Below, piece by piece: positions 33,793 to 41,838 of a stretch of 64,000 nucleotides of DNA. How positions within the stretch are numbered: position 1 is the first letter of the stretch; each line of letters begins with the position of its first letter. The position numbers and the translations under genes are program-made. The notes under the pieces were generated by a model that was not told the DNA's origin, ran no database searches, and was given only the letters and a program-made list of their open reading frames with translations. The stretch is from the NCBI RefSeq assembly GCF_900111605.1, contig NZ_FOIA01000010.1:42603-106602 (forward strand), written 5' to 3'. This DNA is from Nitrosomonas marina (GTDB lineage Bacteria > Pseudomonadota > Gammaproteobacteria > Burkholderiales > Nitrosomonadaceae).

Positions 33793-33813
33793 ATGAGAAT
33801 GATTCTTATTATA
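33793..33813. promoter_or_regulatory. Fur box upstream of hemP
   Basis: The sequence ATGAGAATGATTCTTATTAT matches the Fur operator (GATAATGATAATCATTATC) at most positions and lies 20-40 bp upstream of the hemP start. It implies iron repression of hemP. Confidence 0.8.
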
Positions 33814-33966
33814 CACTTATTGTTTTCAATTACAATACCTGTGGAGTATTAATTTCCAATTAACATTATGGTGGCCGATCAGACTCAGCCTCAGTAATAA
33901 ACGGTGTATCCTGTTGAGTTTAAGGGTTAAACTTGTGTTTCCTGAAAACTAAAATAGAGGGTTGTC

Positions 33967-34689
33967 ATGAAATCGAGAAATTTAAATCGCATTTTATCAA
34001 TGCAGTTCTTATGCTTTGCATGCCTCATTCCTGTCGGTGTATCTGCAGAAGTTATTCCCGGTACGTCATTGAGCGTTCACTTCGAGTCCGGGAATGTGGT
34101 AGGCAGTGGCCGAAATATTAATATGCATCGCGTACCGGTTATAAACGTTGAGACTGGTCAGACAACGCTGTATAATGTTGTGTTCCGGTTTACTTTTAAT
34201 CCTGCCGATGGATTTGTTTTTGAGCAGATATCTTCGGTAGCGGTTTCGCAGCCTGTTTCAGTGGCAAATATTACCCCTGGTCTCTATAAAGACCAGACCG
34301 ATCTGTGTTATTTGCTGGAAGGACCATCTTTGCTGGACGACAATCGTAGTTTATACACAATCCGGGGAGTCGATAATACGGCCTCGGCAGCATGTCGTAG
34401 TAACACCCCTGATTATTTCACTGCTCAGATCATATCAGGGTCAGCAACGGGACATCCCGATATTGGTAATAGAGAGATTGTACCAAGTCTGGCTGATACA
34501 TATGTTTATGGTGTTGTTGCCGATGATGCGCGATTTAATGGTGTTCCTATCAACCAGAATTGGCGGCAAAATTCACTAATCGGCGCGCGTCAGAGTGGTG
34601 AGCAGTTAATACTCGGACTGTTTAGTGATGGTGTAGACGACTTTAAAGACTCGCTGGAAAACGCTATTCTGACCAAAGTGATTGAATAA
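33967..34689 (+). CDS. Secreted protein of unknown function
   Basis: The 240-residue product has a signal peptide (cleavage near VSA-EVIPG, residue 27) after an N-terminal charged stretch. The mature part is beta-rich with two Cys near the middle (LCYLL and ACRSN) that may form a disulphide. A GAGGG box supports the start. No repeats, lipobox or sorting signal were seen. I do not recognise a family. The gene is followed by a strong hairpin and a second secreted gene. Confidence 0.75.
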   Translation: MKSRNLNRILSMQFLCFACLIPVGVSAEVIPGTSLSVHFESGNVVGSGRNINMHRVPVINVETGQTTLYNVVFRFTFNPADGFVFEQISSVAVSQPVSVANITPGLYKDQTDLCYLLEGPSLLDDNRSLYTIRGVDNTASAACRSNTPDYFTAQIISGSATGHPDIGNREIVPSLADTYVYGVVADDARFNGVPINQNWRQNSLIGARQSGEQLILGLFSDGVDDFKDSLENAILTKVIE

Positions 34690-34706
34690 TCATCACTTTA
34701 TTTACA

Positions 34707-34746
34707 GGGATTATGCGTTTCACATAAATAAAGAACGCATAATCCC
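34707..34746. repeat. 13-bp inverted repeat between two secreted-protein genes
   Basis: Perfect arms GGGATTATGCGTT (34707-34719) and AACGCATAATCCC (34734-34746) with a 14-nt loop. No T-run follows; instead an AAGGAG box begins 6 nt downstream. It may be a stability hairpin or a regulator of translation of the next gene. Confidence 0.6.
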
Positions 34747-34763
34747 GATGCAAGGAGATTAAA

Positions 34764-34796
34764 ATGTTCTTGTACCGCATCGAATTGATGTGGTAG
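34764..34796 (+). CDS. Possible leader peptide
   Basis: A 10-codon frame (MFLYRIELMW) starts at an ATG with an excellent AAGGAG box (spacing 7) and stops in the ribosome binding region of the following secreted-protein gene. The long hairpin sits immediately upstream. It could be a translational leader, or the relic of a gene start; there is no homology to judge by. Confidence 0.4.
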   Translation: MFLYRIELMW

Positions 34797-34807
34797 GGGT
34801 TCCTTTT

Positions 34808-35167
34808 ATGATAATCAGACAATCAAGAATGTTTCTGCAAGCTTTCGCTCTGTCGCTGCCTGTGGTGATGACGGTTAGTGCAGAAACCTGCGAGACCATA
34901 CAATTTCAGCAGGGCACCAACAGCACAACAGTCACGGGTGTCGCGCCGCCGGACAGCATAATCTGTTATACGATTACAACCGCTATCGGGCAAACGGTCG
35001 ACCTTGCGGTTTCGGGTACAAATATGGTGTTTTCAGTGGAAGGTTTGATCGATGCACAGCAAAAATTTCAGTTTACTGCAGAACAGAAAACCTATCGGAT
35101 TAATGTCGGTCAGTTAATGCGAGCTGTGGCGGAAGAACCCTATACGCTAGCTGTTTCCATAAAATAA
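34808..35167 (+). CDS. Small secreted protein of unknown function
   Basis: The 119-residue product from the ATG at 34808 has a signal peptide (cleavage near VSA-ETCE, residue 25) and a beta-rich mature domain with two Cys residues (ETCET and IICYT) likely to be disulphide-bonded. An AGGGG box lies 9 nt upstream. The genes on each side suggest a secreted or periplasmic role. The stop falls 3 bp before the convergent dsbB stop. No family recognised; it is not obviously similar to the larger secreted protein upstream. Confidence 0.7.
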   Translation: MIIRQSRMFLQAFALSLPVVMTVSAETCETIQFQQGTNSTTVTGVAPPDSIICYTITTAIGQTVDLAVSGTNMVFSVEGLIDAQQKFQFTAEQKTYRINVGQLMRAVAEEPYTLAVSIK

Positions 35168-35170
35168 AAA

Positions 35171-35659
35171 TTATTGTTGTCGTGTGTTCTGACGAGCAAA
35201 CAAAACATACAACGACATCAAAACAAGAATTGCAAAAGCGGCAAACGACCAGTCAGAAATCGTCAATGACAGGAATTCCCAGTCGACATCGGCGCAGTCG
35301 CCATTCGCCTCGAACATACCTGGCCACCACTGTGCAAACGGTAATGAATTGAGAAAAGCCTCTTCCGGGCTGATACCGCATTCAAACGACTCGGGATATC
35401 GAATCAGCCAGGATTGCCGGAAAGCAATCACCGCACCGGTAGTTGCAAAAATCGCCATAAAAAAACCGGAAATCCTGCGCCCGATTGCCTGCGCATTGCC
35501 CAGATATGCCAGCAATGCTGTTAAACCGACCAACCAGTATGCAAGTCGTTGTGCAACGCAAAGCGGGCAGGGCAGCAGATTGTCGACATGCTGCAGGTAT
35601 TGGGCGTAGCCGAGTAGTGTTGCGCAGATCAGGAAAGCGACTAGAAAAAGTTTTCTCAT
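35171..35659 (-). CDS. dsbB: Disulphide bond formation protein DsbB
   Basis: DsbB reoxidises DsbA, passing electrons to quinone. Starting at MRKLFLVAF (35659) gives 162 residues with four membrane helices. The first periplasmic loop has the CPLC motif (LLPCPLCVAQR) and the second the CGISPEEA...GDC pair. The start at 35659 is chosen because longer frames lack homology; the ribosome binding site is weak. The upstream Sel1 lipoprotein gene ends 5 bp before it, so they are co-transcribed. Confidence 0.93.
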   Translation of the reverse strand: MRKLFLVAFLICATLLGYAQYLQHVDNLLPCPLCVAQRLAYWLVGLTALLAYLGNAQAIGRRISGFFMAIFATTGAVIAFRQSWLIRYPESFECGISPEEAFLNSLPFAQWWPGMFEANGDCADVDWEFLSLTISDWSFAAFAILVLMSLYVLFARQNTRQQ

Positions 35660-35664
35660 CAAAA

Positions 35665-36282
35665 TCAATAATAACGCCAGCCATTGTTGCGCCACTGATA
35701 ATGGTACGGGTAGTTTGAGTACCATGAGCGCTGGAAAATTGGGCGCCAGCGGTTGCTCCATAGGTAATACTGTCTTTCGGTGTGTTTAAGCCGCGTGGCC
35801 TCGGTCAGTAATTCTTCCGATTCCTTATCGCCCGCAGCCGCTGCCAGAGACAACCATTTTTCAGCTTCACGGAAATCCGGCCCCATCTCTTCCAAACCTG
35901 TCAAATAAAGCCGTCCAAGTGCTTTTTGTGCATCAAGATTACCACGATCAGCAGCACTGCGCATCCATTGTATCGCCTGATAACTATTACGCTTGATACC
36001 ATCACCCCGAAAATAGCGCAGTGCAAGATCATACGCTGCTACAGGATCCTCTTCCGCCATTGCGATCAATGCAGCTGCCTGGTGCTCCTTGTCGGTCATT
36101 ACCGGATCCGATGCGCTTTGATACTGAACTGTTTGCATCGGACGGTCGTAGCAGCCTGAAGAATCGCACACACGGTCATAACCTGTGTATGGCGGCGAGG
36201 TTGCGCATGCTGTTAATAAGCCGCCTGTAACAGTGAAAATAACAATTACAATTAACGGCTTTAATTGTTTTTGGTGAGACAT
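35665..36282 (-). CDS. Sel1-repeat lipoprotein
   Basis: The 205-residue protein has a lipobox LLTAC near residue 26 and two to three Sel1/TPR-like repeats (YDLALRYFRGDGIKRNSYQAI, AADRGNLDAQKALGRLYL, AEKWLSLAAAAGDKESEELL) at about 75-160. The C-terminus is rich in Trp, Tyr and Arg (RWRPIFQRSW, NNGWRYY). Such proteins act as scaffolds in the periplasm. Tight linkage to dsbB suggests a role in envelope protein folding, but this is only context. Confidence 0.82.
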   Translation of the reverse strand: MSHQKQLKPLIVIVIFTVTGGLLTACATSPPYTGYDRVCDSSGCYDRPMQTVQYQSASDPVMTDKEHQAAALIAMAEEDPVAAYDLALRYFRGDGIKRNSYQAIQWMRSAADRGNLDAQKALGRLYLTGLEEMGPDFREAEKWLSLAAAAGDKESEELLTEATRLKHTERQYYLWSNRWRPIFQRSWYSNYPYHYQWRNNGWRYY

Positions 36283-36405
36283 TTTTCAGTATTTTATTTA
36301 GCCGGATATTAATTATCATACTATAATCAAGGCATAAGAATAACAATAAATTGTTTTGATTAATATCTAACTGCAAAAAAACATTCAATTTAGGGGGGAC
36401 CACCG

Positions 36406-37245
36406 ATGATGGATAAAATCAGAGCCGATATCATGCTAAATAAAGGCCTGATGCTTACAGTATGTATTCTAACAGTTGCAGGTTGCGCAAACGTCACGCC
36501 CGGGACATACCAGACAGCAAGCACAGGTGCTGCAGCCGGGGGCGCTAGTGTAGGTGCAAACCCAACGCTGGAACGTTGTGAAAAAACACTGGGAACGCTC
36601 GCTGTTGACGATGGGCGCGCTGCCGATTGGTACGGCCGGTTCGGCAGTACTACCAATATTACCACTATCGAGCCATTGATTCGTCTGGCAGTGCAGCAGT
36701 CCAATTGTTTCGTTATCACATCTATCGGTAATCTAAGAACAGACAGTCGGATGTCCCGTATTACCGATATCCAGCGTAATTCCGGTGAATACCGCGCGGG
36801 ATCCAATCAGCATGCAGGGCAGCGGGTATCGGCTGATTATTATATGGAGCCAAGCATCATCATTGATGATGCTTCGACCGGTCAGGTCGGCGGTGCTATG
36901 GCCGGCGTCTTAGGTTCATTTGTGCATCCATCGATTGGTCAACTTGCAGGCGCAATGGAATCAAGAGCCTCTGTAGTCACATTAACATTATTTGATATTC
37001 GATCGGCAATTCAGATTTCTGCTTCAGAAGGCAGCGCTACTGCGAACAATTTCAGCGCAGCCCTCGGCGCATTCGGAAGCAGAGGCGGCGCTGCATTGAG
37101 TGGTTTTTCCAGAACGCCATCGGGCAAGGCAACGGTCGCGGCTTTTATTGATGCTTATAATGGCATGGTGCGTGCGTTAAAACACTACGAAGCTCAGAAT
37201 GTAGAAGGCGGTCTTGGAACTGGTGGTGCACTTCAAGTGAACTAG
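36406..37245 (+). CDS. CsgG/HfaB-like outer-membrane lipoprotein
   Basis: The 279-residue product has a lipobox TVAGC (Cys at about residue 27). The mature part resembles the CsgG/LpoB-like family: TLGTLAVDDGRAADWYGRFGS, LIRLAVQQSNCFVI, VSADYYMEPSIII, GGAMAGVLG and the terminal VRALKHYEAQNVEGGLGTGGAL. A strong AGGGGGG box lies 7-8 nt before the tandem ATGs at 36406/36409. The residues forming the CsgG pore strand are not evident, so it may be a periplasmic lipoprotein rather than an export channel. It is not linked to the curli locus. Confidence 0.75.
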   Translation: MMDKIRADIMLNKGLMLTVCILTVAGCANVTPGTYQTASTGAAAGGASVGANPTLERCEKTLGTLAVDDGRAADWYGRFGSTTNITTIEPLIRLAVQQSNCFVITSIGNLRTDSRMSRITDIQRNSGEYRAGSNQHAGQRVSADYYMEPSIIIDDASTGQVGGAMAGVLGSFVHPSIGQLAGAMESRASVVTLTLFDIRSAIQISASEGSATANNFSAALGAFGSRGGAALSGFSRTPSGKATVAAFIDAYNGMVRALKHYEAQNVEGGLGTGGALQVN

Positions 37246-37303
37246 TCAGCAGTTTTTTGGAAAACTGGGAAACGTATTGTTTTCAATCAATTTTGCGTTT
37301 CCA

Positions 37304-37586
37304 GTGCTAGTACTCTATCAATATCAATATGATATTGCCAGGTACAGCGTTGCCATGGTGTTATGGAGCAAGGCACAGTGCGCGGGAAAGGGTTATTCCC
37401 TTTTCAAGTACTGTAACACGGCTGCAGGACACCACGGTAACGCCCTGTGGGTGAGCTTGTCAGCGTCCATGGACTTACGTTGTGTCTTTTGGTAATAGAA
37501 CGACTATTTCCTGCAAGACACGCCTTGCCATGAACACTGACAAGCTCACTGAACCCGGCAATATCAAATTGAAATAGCACTAGTAC
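37304..37586. repeat. MITE-like repeat element with terminal inverted repeats
   Basis: The ends share imperfect inverted repeats: the left end reads GTGCTAGTAC followed by CTATCAATATCAATATGATATTGCCAGG, and the right end is its approximate complement (CCGGCAATATCAAATTGAAATAG, then CACTAGTAC). Inside lies a large hairpin with arms of about 23 bp (37450-37472 and 37528-37550, GTGAGCTTGTCAG core). No transposase is encoded. A second copy of the left end occurs at 53317-53347. This looks like a non-autonomous mobile element or a REP-type dispersed repeat, inserted between the CsgG-like gene and queC. Confidence 0.65.
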
Positions 37587-37587
37587 G

Positions 37588-38283
37588 CTATGTTTTGTAG
37601 CGCGTTATATCCACAATTCCCGCCGCTGCAAATCCTTCCCGCCGGATACGGCATGAATCACAGATACCGCATGCGCGTCCCGCTTCGTCTGCCTGATAGC
37701 AGGAGATTGTAAGTCTGTAATCGACGCCTAAAGCTATTCCTGTTTTGATGATGTCTTTTTTCGGCAAATCGATCAGAGGCGTGTGGATGGTCAGTTTATT
37801 ACCTTCGATGGCGGTTTTGGTTGCCAGATTGGCCATTTTCTCAAATGCCTGGATATACTCGGGTCGGCAATCGGGATAGCCGGAATAGTCAACAGCGTTG
37901 ACGCCGATAAAAATATCCCGGCAGCCGAGTGTTTCCGCCCAGGCCAGCGCTAGCGACAACATGATGGTGTTGCGGGCAGGGACATAGGTTATGGGTATGC
38001 CGCCACTATTTTTTCCGGCTGGTACAGCAATTGAAGGGTCGGTCAGCGCCGATCCGCCAAATGCGGATAAATCCACTGAAATGATTTTGTGGTCGGCAAC
38101 GCCTATCGCATTGGCAACGTTCCTGGCTGCATTGAGTTCGGACTCATGCCGCTGGCCGTAGTTGATGCTGAGTGCAAAACAGTCAAATTGACGGTCTTTG
38201 GCGATAGCGAGCGTGGTAGCGGAATCGAGACCACCAGACAGCAATACAACCGCTTTGGCTCCGGCACCAGTAGAACTTGTCAT
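37588..38283 (-). CDS. queC: 7-cyano-7-deazaguanine synthase QueC
   Basis: QueC makes the nitrile of preQ0 in queuosine synthesis. The ATG at 38283 gives 231 residues with SGGLDS (P-loop ATP site, residues 16-21) and a C-terminal zinc site ([19 protein letters not shown]). A longer frame upstream overlaps queE and is unlikely. It follows queE by 4 bp, in the usual cpoB-queE-queC tail of the tol-pal operon. Confidence 0.95.
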   Translation of the reverse strand: MTSSTGAGAKAVVLLSGGLDSATTLAIAKDRQFDCFALSINYGQRHESELNAARNVANAIGVADHKIISVDLSAFGGSALTDPSIAVPAGKNSGGIPITYVPARNTIMLSLALAWAETLGCRDIFIGVNAVDYSGYPDCRPEYIQAFEKMANLATKTAIEGNKLTIHTPLIDLPKKDIIKTGIALGVDYRLTISCYQADEAGRACGICDSCRIRREGFAAAGIVDITRYKT

Positions 38284-38287
38284 GCGT

Positions 38288-38983
38288 CTATCGCCCGGGG
38301 CCGTCGCCCCACAGTAATTTATGCAGTTGTATCTGCAAGCGAACAGGCACTTGGTCGCGCAGAATCCAATCAGCCAGAACAGACGGTTCAAGCTGGCCGT
38401 ATACAGGTGAAAACAATAACGGACAGCGGTTTTCCAGGCGGTAGGCTTTGATTATCTGGCGCGCCCACTGATAGTCTGCTTCATCACACAATACAAACTT
38501 GACTTCATCATGTGGTGTCAGGTATTCCAGATTGGCCCAGTGATTTTTATCCATCTCGCCCGATCCGGGTGTTTTGATGTCCATGACTTTACTGACCCGT
38601 GGATCAACACCGGATAAATCCAGAGCGCCGCTGGTTTCGAGCGAAACCGAATAATTCCGGTCGCAGAGTGCAGTGAGCAGTGCCAGGCAGGATTTCTGGG
38701 CGAGTGGTTCGCCACCGGTAACAGTCACATAGTGTGTTTTATAGTTTGCGACCTGTTTTAATATAGCAGCAATTGTCATATGCACGCCGCCCGTAAATGC
38801 ATAGGCCGTGTCGCAGTAACCGCAGCGCAGGGGGCAGCCGGTCAAACGTACGAAAACGGTTGATAAACCGCTGCGGCTTGTTTCACCCTGTAATGAATGG
38901 AAAATTTCACTGATGCGCAGAGATACGGTTGTATCACTGTTTGTTGATTTTGGATCTTTGGAGGTACTGCTGATGAGACTCAA
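38288..38983 (-). CDS. queE: 7-carboxy-7-deazaguanine synthase QueE
   Basis: QueE is a radical SAM enzyme that makes 7-carboxy-7-deazaguanine from 6-carboxytetrahydropterin. The CPLRCGYC cluster (Cys50, 54 and 57) binds the [4Fe-4S] centre, and GGEP follows at about residue 96. The start is the TTG at 38983: no ATG occurs in frame near the 5' end and two stop codons lie upstream, so an unusual start is needed. The first 20 residues ([19 protein letters not shown]) form an extension before the typical [11 protein letters not shown] start. It is 18 bp downstream of cpoB on the same strand. Confidence 0.93.
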   Translation of the reverse strand: MSLISSTSKDPKSTNSDTTVSLRISEIFHSLQGETSRSGLSTVFVRLTGCPLRCGYCDTAYAFTGGVHMTIAAILKQVANYKTHYVTVTGGEPLAQKSCLALLTALCDRNYSVSLETSGALDLSGVDPRVSKVMDIKTPGSGEMDKNHWANLEYLTPHDEVKFVLCDEADYQWARQIIKAYRLENRCPLLFSPVYGQLEPSVLADWILRDQVPVRLQIQLHKLLWGDGPGR

Positions 38984-39001
38984 ATTTATGACTGTTTGTT
39001 A

Positions 39002-39937
39002 TTACCGATCAAGCCTTTGCTTGGCTTTTTCTGCGGCATTACTGAATGGGTATTGAGCGATTAATTCTTCAAGTGTTTTTCTGGCCGCTTTGCCGTCGGC
39101 CAGTTCATTTTGGCTGCTGGCGATATTAAGCAGGGCATCCGGTACTTTTGAGCTGTCAGGATAGCGGTCGATCAGCTCCTGTTGCGCCCTTATCGCATCC
39201 TGAAAGTCCCTCAGAGCGTAGTGGGCGTTGCCGATCCAATAAGCTGCACTTGGGGCAAGAATGGACTGAGGGTATTGCTTCAGGAACGTCTCGAATTGTG
39301 ACTTGGCGCCACGGTAGTCACCGTTGGTAAACAACTGAAATGCCGCGTCATAGGTTTGCTTTTCGGTCGTTCCCGCAGGCTTAAGGTCTTGATTCGGAAT
39401 TGCCGCTATTCTTGTATGCTCCGCTTTTTCTGAAACAATCTGTCCCGGAGATTCTTCATAAGAAATCCGATTCTCTGTGTTACTCGCGCTGGAATCAGCA
39501 GTCAGGTAATCGGCTGTTTGCGGGTCCGGTAGCCCGCTCACAGGTCGTTCGTTCGTTTCAGCAGGTGGCGCATCATTTGCGGACCCGCCATAAGTTGGTG
39601 GTGGTGCATCCGGATCCTCTATTTGTCGTAAACGGCTATCCAGATCAATATAGAAATCCTTTTGCCGTTTTTGTAGAGAGGCATTGTCATGATTCAGCAT
39701 TTCAATCTGACCGCGTAACCGCCCAAGCTCCATCCCAAGTGTCTCCACTTGGGTGTAGAGTTCCAACAGCGCCTGACTTTTCAGTGCTTCTTCCATTTCA
39801 GCGATACGCGCCTCCATTTCTTCCACTTGCTGACGCAAGGTATTGATCTGCTCCCGCGCCTTGTCGTCACCAAACAGCCCGGCGTGGCTCACATTGCTGA
39901 ACATCAGCACCAGCACACAGAAAACGCGTATCAGCAT
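39002..39937 (-). CDS. cpoB: Tol-Pal coordinator of peptidoglycan synthesis CpoB (YbgF)
   Basis: CpoB is a periplasmic protein that links Tol-Pal constriction to PBP1B. The 311-residue product has a signal peptide (SHAG cleavage, residue about 19) and an N-terminal coiled coil (about 25-105, REQINTLRQQVEEMEARI). The C-terminal TPR domain (about 190-311) contains TYDAAFQLFTNGDYRGAKSQF. It lies 3 bp downstream of pal, as in E. coli. Confidence 0.95.
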   Translation of the reverse strand: MLIRVFCVLVLMFSNVSHAGLFGDDKAREQINTLRQQVEEMEARIAEMEEALKSQALLELYTQVETLGMELGRLRGQIEMLNHDNASLQKRQKDFYIDLDSRLRQIEDPDAPPPTYGGSANDAPPAETNERPVSGLPDPQTADYLTADSSASNTENRISYEESPGQIVSEKAEHTRIAAIPNQDLKPAGTTEKQTYDAAFQLFTNGDYRGAKSQFETFLKQYPQSILAPSAAYWIGNAHYALRDFQDAIRAQQELIDRYPDSSKVPDALLNIASSQNELADGKAARKTLEELIAQYPFSNAAEKAKQRLDR

Positions 39938-39940
39938 TGC

Positions 39941-40456
39941 TTACTCACCCCGATAAAGGATATCCGTACGGCGGTTTTCACTCCATGCCGATTCACCACT
40001 GCCGTAGGCGCGCGGTTTTTCTTCCCCCAGACTGACTGACTCGATTTGCGATGCCCGTGCACCCGATAATGTCATGATATTCTTTACGCCATCTGCACGA
40101 CGCTGGCCCAGCGCAAGGTTGTATTCGCGGCTGCCACGATCATCGGTATTTCCTTGCAGAATCACCTGGGCGTTGGGATTGTCGCGCAGATACTGGGCAT
40201 GGGCGATAACCAGTGGTCTGTATTCATTTTTGACAGTGTAGCTGTCAAAATCATAATATACGCTGCGTTGCGATAATATGCTGTTTGGATCGTTTAGCGG
40301 ATGAAAACCTGTGCCACCTGAACCCAGTGCACTGCTGTCTGCGCCATAACTGCTGTCTGCTCCCGTTGACCGATCTTCTACATCAGTTGGCTGCGTCGTC
40401 TGACTGGCGCACGCTGATAATAAGCTAATGATCAAAACACCTGCTATTTTCTTCAT
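39941..40456 (-). CDS. pal: Peptidoglycan-associated lipoprotein Pal
   Basis: Pal ties the outer membrane to peptidoglycan. The 171-residue lipoprotein has a lipobox LLSAC (Cys about residue 16), a short linker, and an OmpA-like domain. The peptidoglycan-binding core is seen in YYDFDSYTVKNEYRPLVIAHA, GNTDDRGSREYNLALGQRRAD and the C-terminal ENRRTDILY. All typical residues are present. It follows tolB by 37 bp. Confidence 0.97.
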   Translation of the reverse strand: MKKIAGVLIISLLSACASQTTQPTDVEDRSTGADSSYGADSSALGSGGTGFHPLNDPNSILSQRSVYYDFDSYTVKNEYRPLVIAHAQYLRDNPNAQVILQGNTDDRGSREYNLALGQRRADGVKNIMTLSGARASQIESVSLGEEKPRAYGSGESAWSENRRTDILYRGE

Positions 40457-40493
40457 TTACCGCTCCTTTTATAACAAACAAAATCACTCATAA

Positions 40494-41798
40494 TTATTTT
40501 TGTTTTAGCAACGGTCCCCATGCCGGTTCACGAATATCGCCCGTCTGTACAGACAAGTGCTGCCTCGTCTGACCATCTCTAGAAACAGCTGATAATATAC
40601 CATGTCCTCCGATTTCCGTGGCGTACAAAATCATCCTGCCATTGGGGGCAAAACTCGGGGATTCGTCAAACTGGGAGCTGGTCAGAATCTGTACCTGGCG
40701 TGAGGCAAGATCCTGAACTGCAACATTAAACCGGCCATTATGACGATGAATAAATGCGAAGCTTTTGCCGTCGTAACTGAAATCCGGACTGACGTTGTAA
40801 CCTCCTTCGAATGTCAACCGCTCGGCCGATGTCGATTCAGTTGCTGAAACGGGTATCCTGTATATCTGCGGACTGCCGCCACGATCAGATGTGAAAATAA
40901 TATGACGTCCGTCCGGCGAGAAACTGGGCTCCGTGTCGATACCTGAACTTCGGGTCAGCCGTTGTAATCCGCTGCCATCGGCATTGATAAGATAAATTTG
41001 CGAGCCGCCATGCAATGACAATACGACAGCCAGTTTTTTGCCATCGGGAGACCACGCAGGCGCACTGTTACTGCCGGCAAAATTGGCGACTGCCTTACGT
41101 TCCCGTGTTGCCAGCGTCTGCACATAAACTACCGGCTTTTTATTTTCAAACGAGACATAAGCAATTCTGCTGCCGTCAGGGGACCAGGTTGGCGAAATGA
41201 TCGGCTCATGATATTCGATGATTGAATGGGCGTTATAACCATCCGAGTCGGCAACCTGCAGCGCATATTTATTTCCCTGCTTCAAGACATAAGCGATTCG
41301 GGTGCTGAACACACCGGCCTCGCCTGTCAGCGCTTCGTAAATGATATCGGCGATGTGATGTGCCGCTGCACGCAATTGTGTGACAGGAACTATGGTTGCA
41401 AGGCCGGTCAACTGCGCCTGCCGCGCGACATCAAGCAAACGAAACTGCACTTCCACCTGACCGCCTGGCATCAGTATCGTGCGTCCGATAACCAGAGCGC
41501 CGGCCCCGCGATTCACCCAGTCGCCGTATACGACCTCCGCAGGCGCATAAGGCGTCAGACCGGTTGGATCAATCAACCGGAACAGGCCGCTGCGTTGAAG
41601 ATCGGCGGACACGACATCAGTAATGCGATGCGGCAACCTGCTTTCGTCGGCAAAAGGGACGATAGCAATCGGAATGCGTTCTGTTCCGCCGCCAAAAATC
41701 TCGATATTCAATCGGGCCTGAAGCGGCGCGCAGAACAGAAAGAAAGAGAAAAGCCAAAAACCGTAAAATACAATGCGTGTATGTGTTGACATAGACAT
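40494..41798 (-). CDS. tolB: Tol-Pal periplasmic protein TolB
   Basis: TolB is the periplasmic part of the Tol system that binds Pal. The 434-residue product from the ATG at 41798 has a signal peptide (cleavage near LQARL). The N-terminal domain (IPIAIVPFADESRLP) is followed by a beta-propeller made of WD-like blades with PTWSPDGSRIAYVS, PAWSPDGKKLAV, PSFSPDGRHIIFTSDRGG and related repeats. Another ATG at 41792 is equally acceptable, and a TTG six codons further upstream is unlikely. It sits between tolA and pal. Confidence 0.96.
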   Translation of the reverse strand: MSMSTHTRIVFYGFWLFSFFLFCAPLQARLNIEIFGGGTERIPIAIVPFADESRLPHRITDVVSADLQRSGLFRLIDPTGLTPYAPAEVVYGDWVNRGAGALVIGRTILMPGGQVEVQFRLLDVARQAQLTGLATIVPVTQLRAAAHHIADIIYEALTGEAGVFSTRIAYVLKQGNKYALQVADSDGYNAHSIIEYHEPIISPTWSPDGSRIAYVSFENKKPVVYVQTLATRERKAVANFAGSNSAPAWSPDGKKLAVVLSLHGGSQIYLINADGSGLQRLTRSSGIDTEPSFSPDGRHIIFTSDRGGSPQIYRIPVSATESTSAERLTFEGGYNVSPDFSYDGKSFAFIHRHNGRFNVAVQDLASRQVQILTSSQFDESPSFAPNGRMILYATEIGGHGILSAVSRDGQTRQHLSVQTGDIREPAWGPLLKQK

Positions 41799-41838
41799 AA
41801 TGTGCCAGAAATTCAAGAAATATTGTGGATTATAGCAA

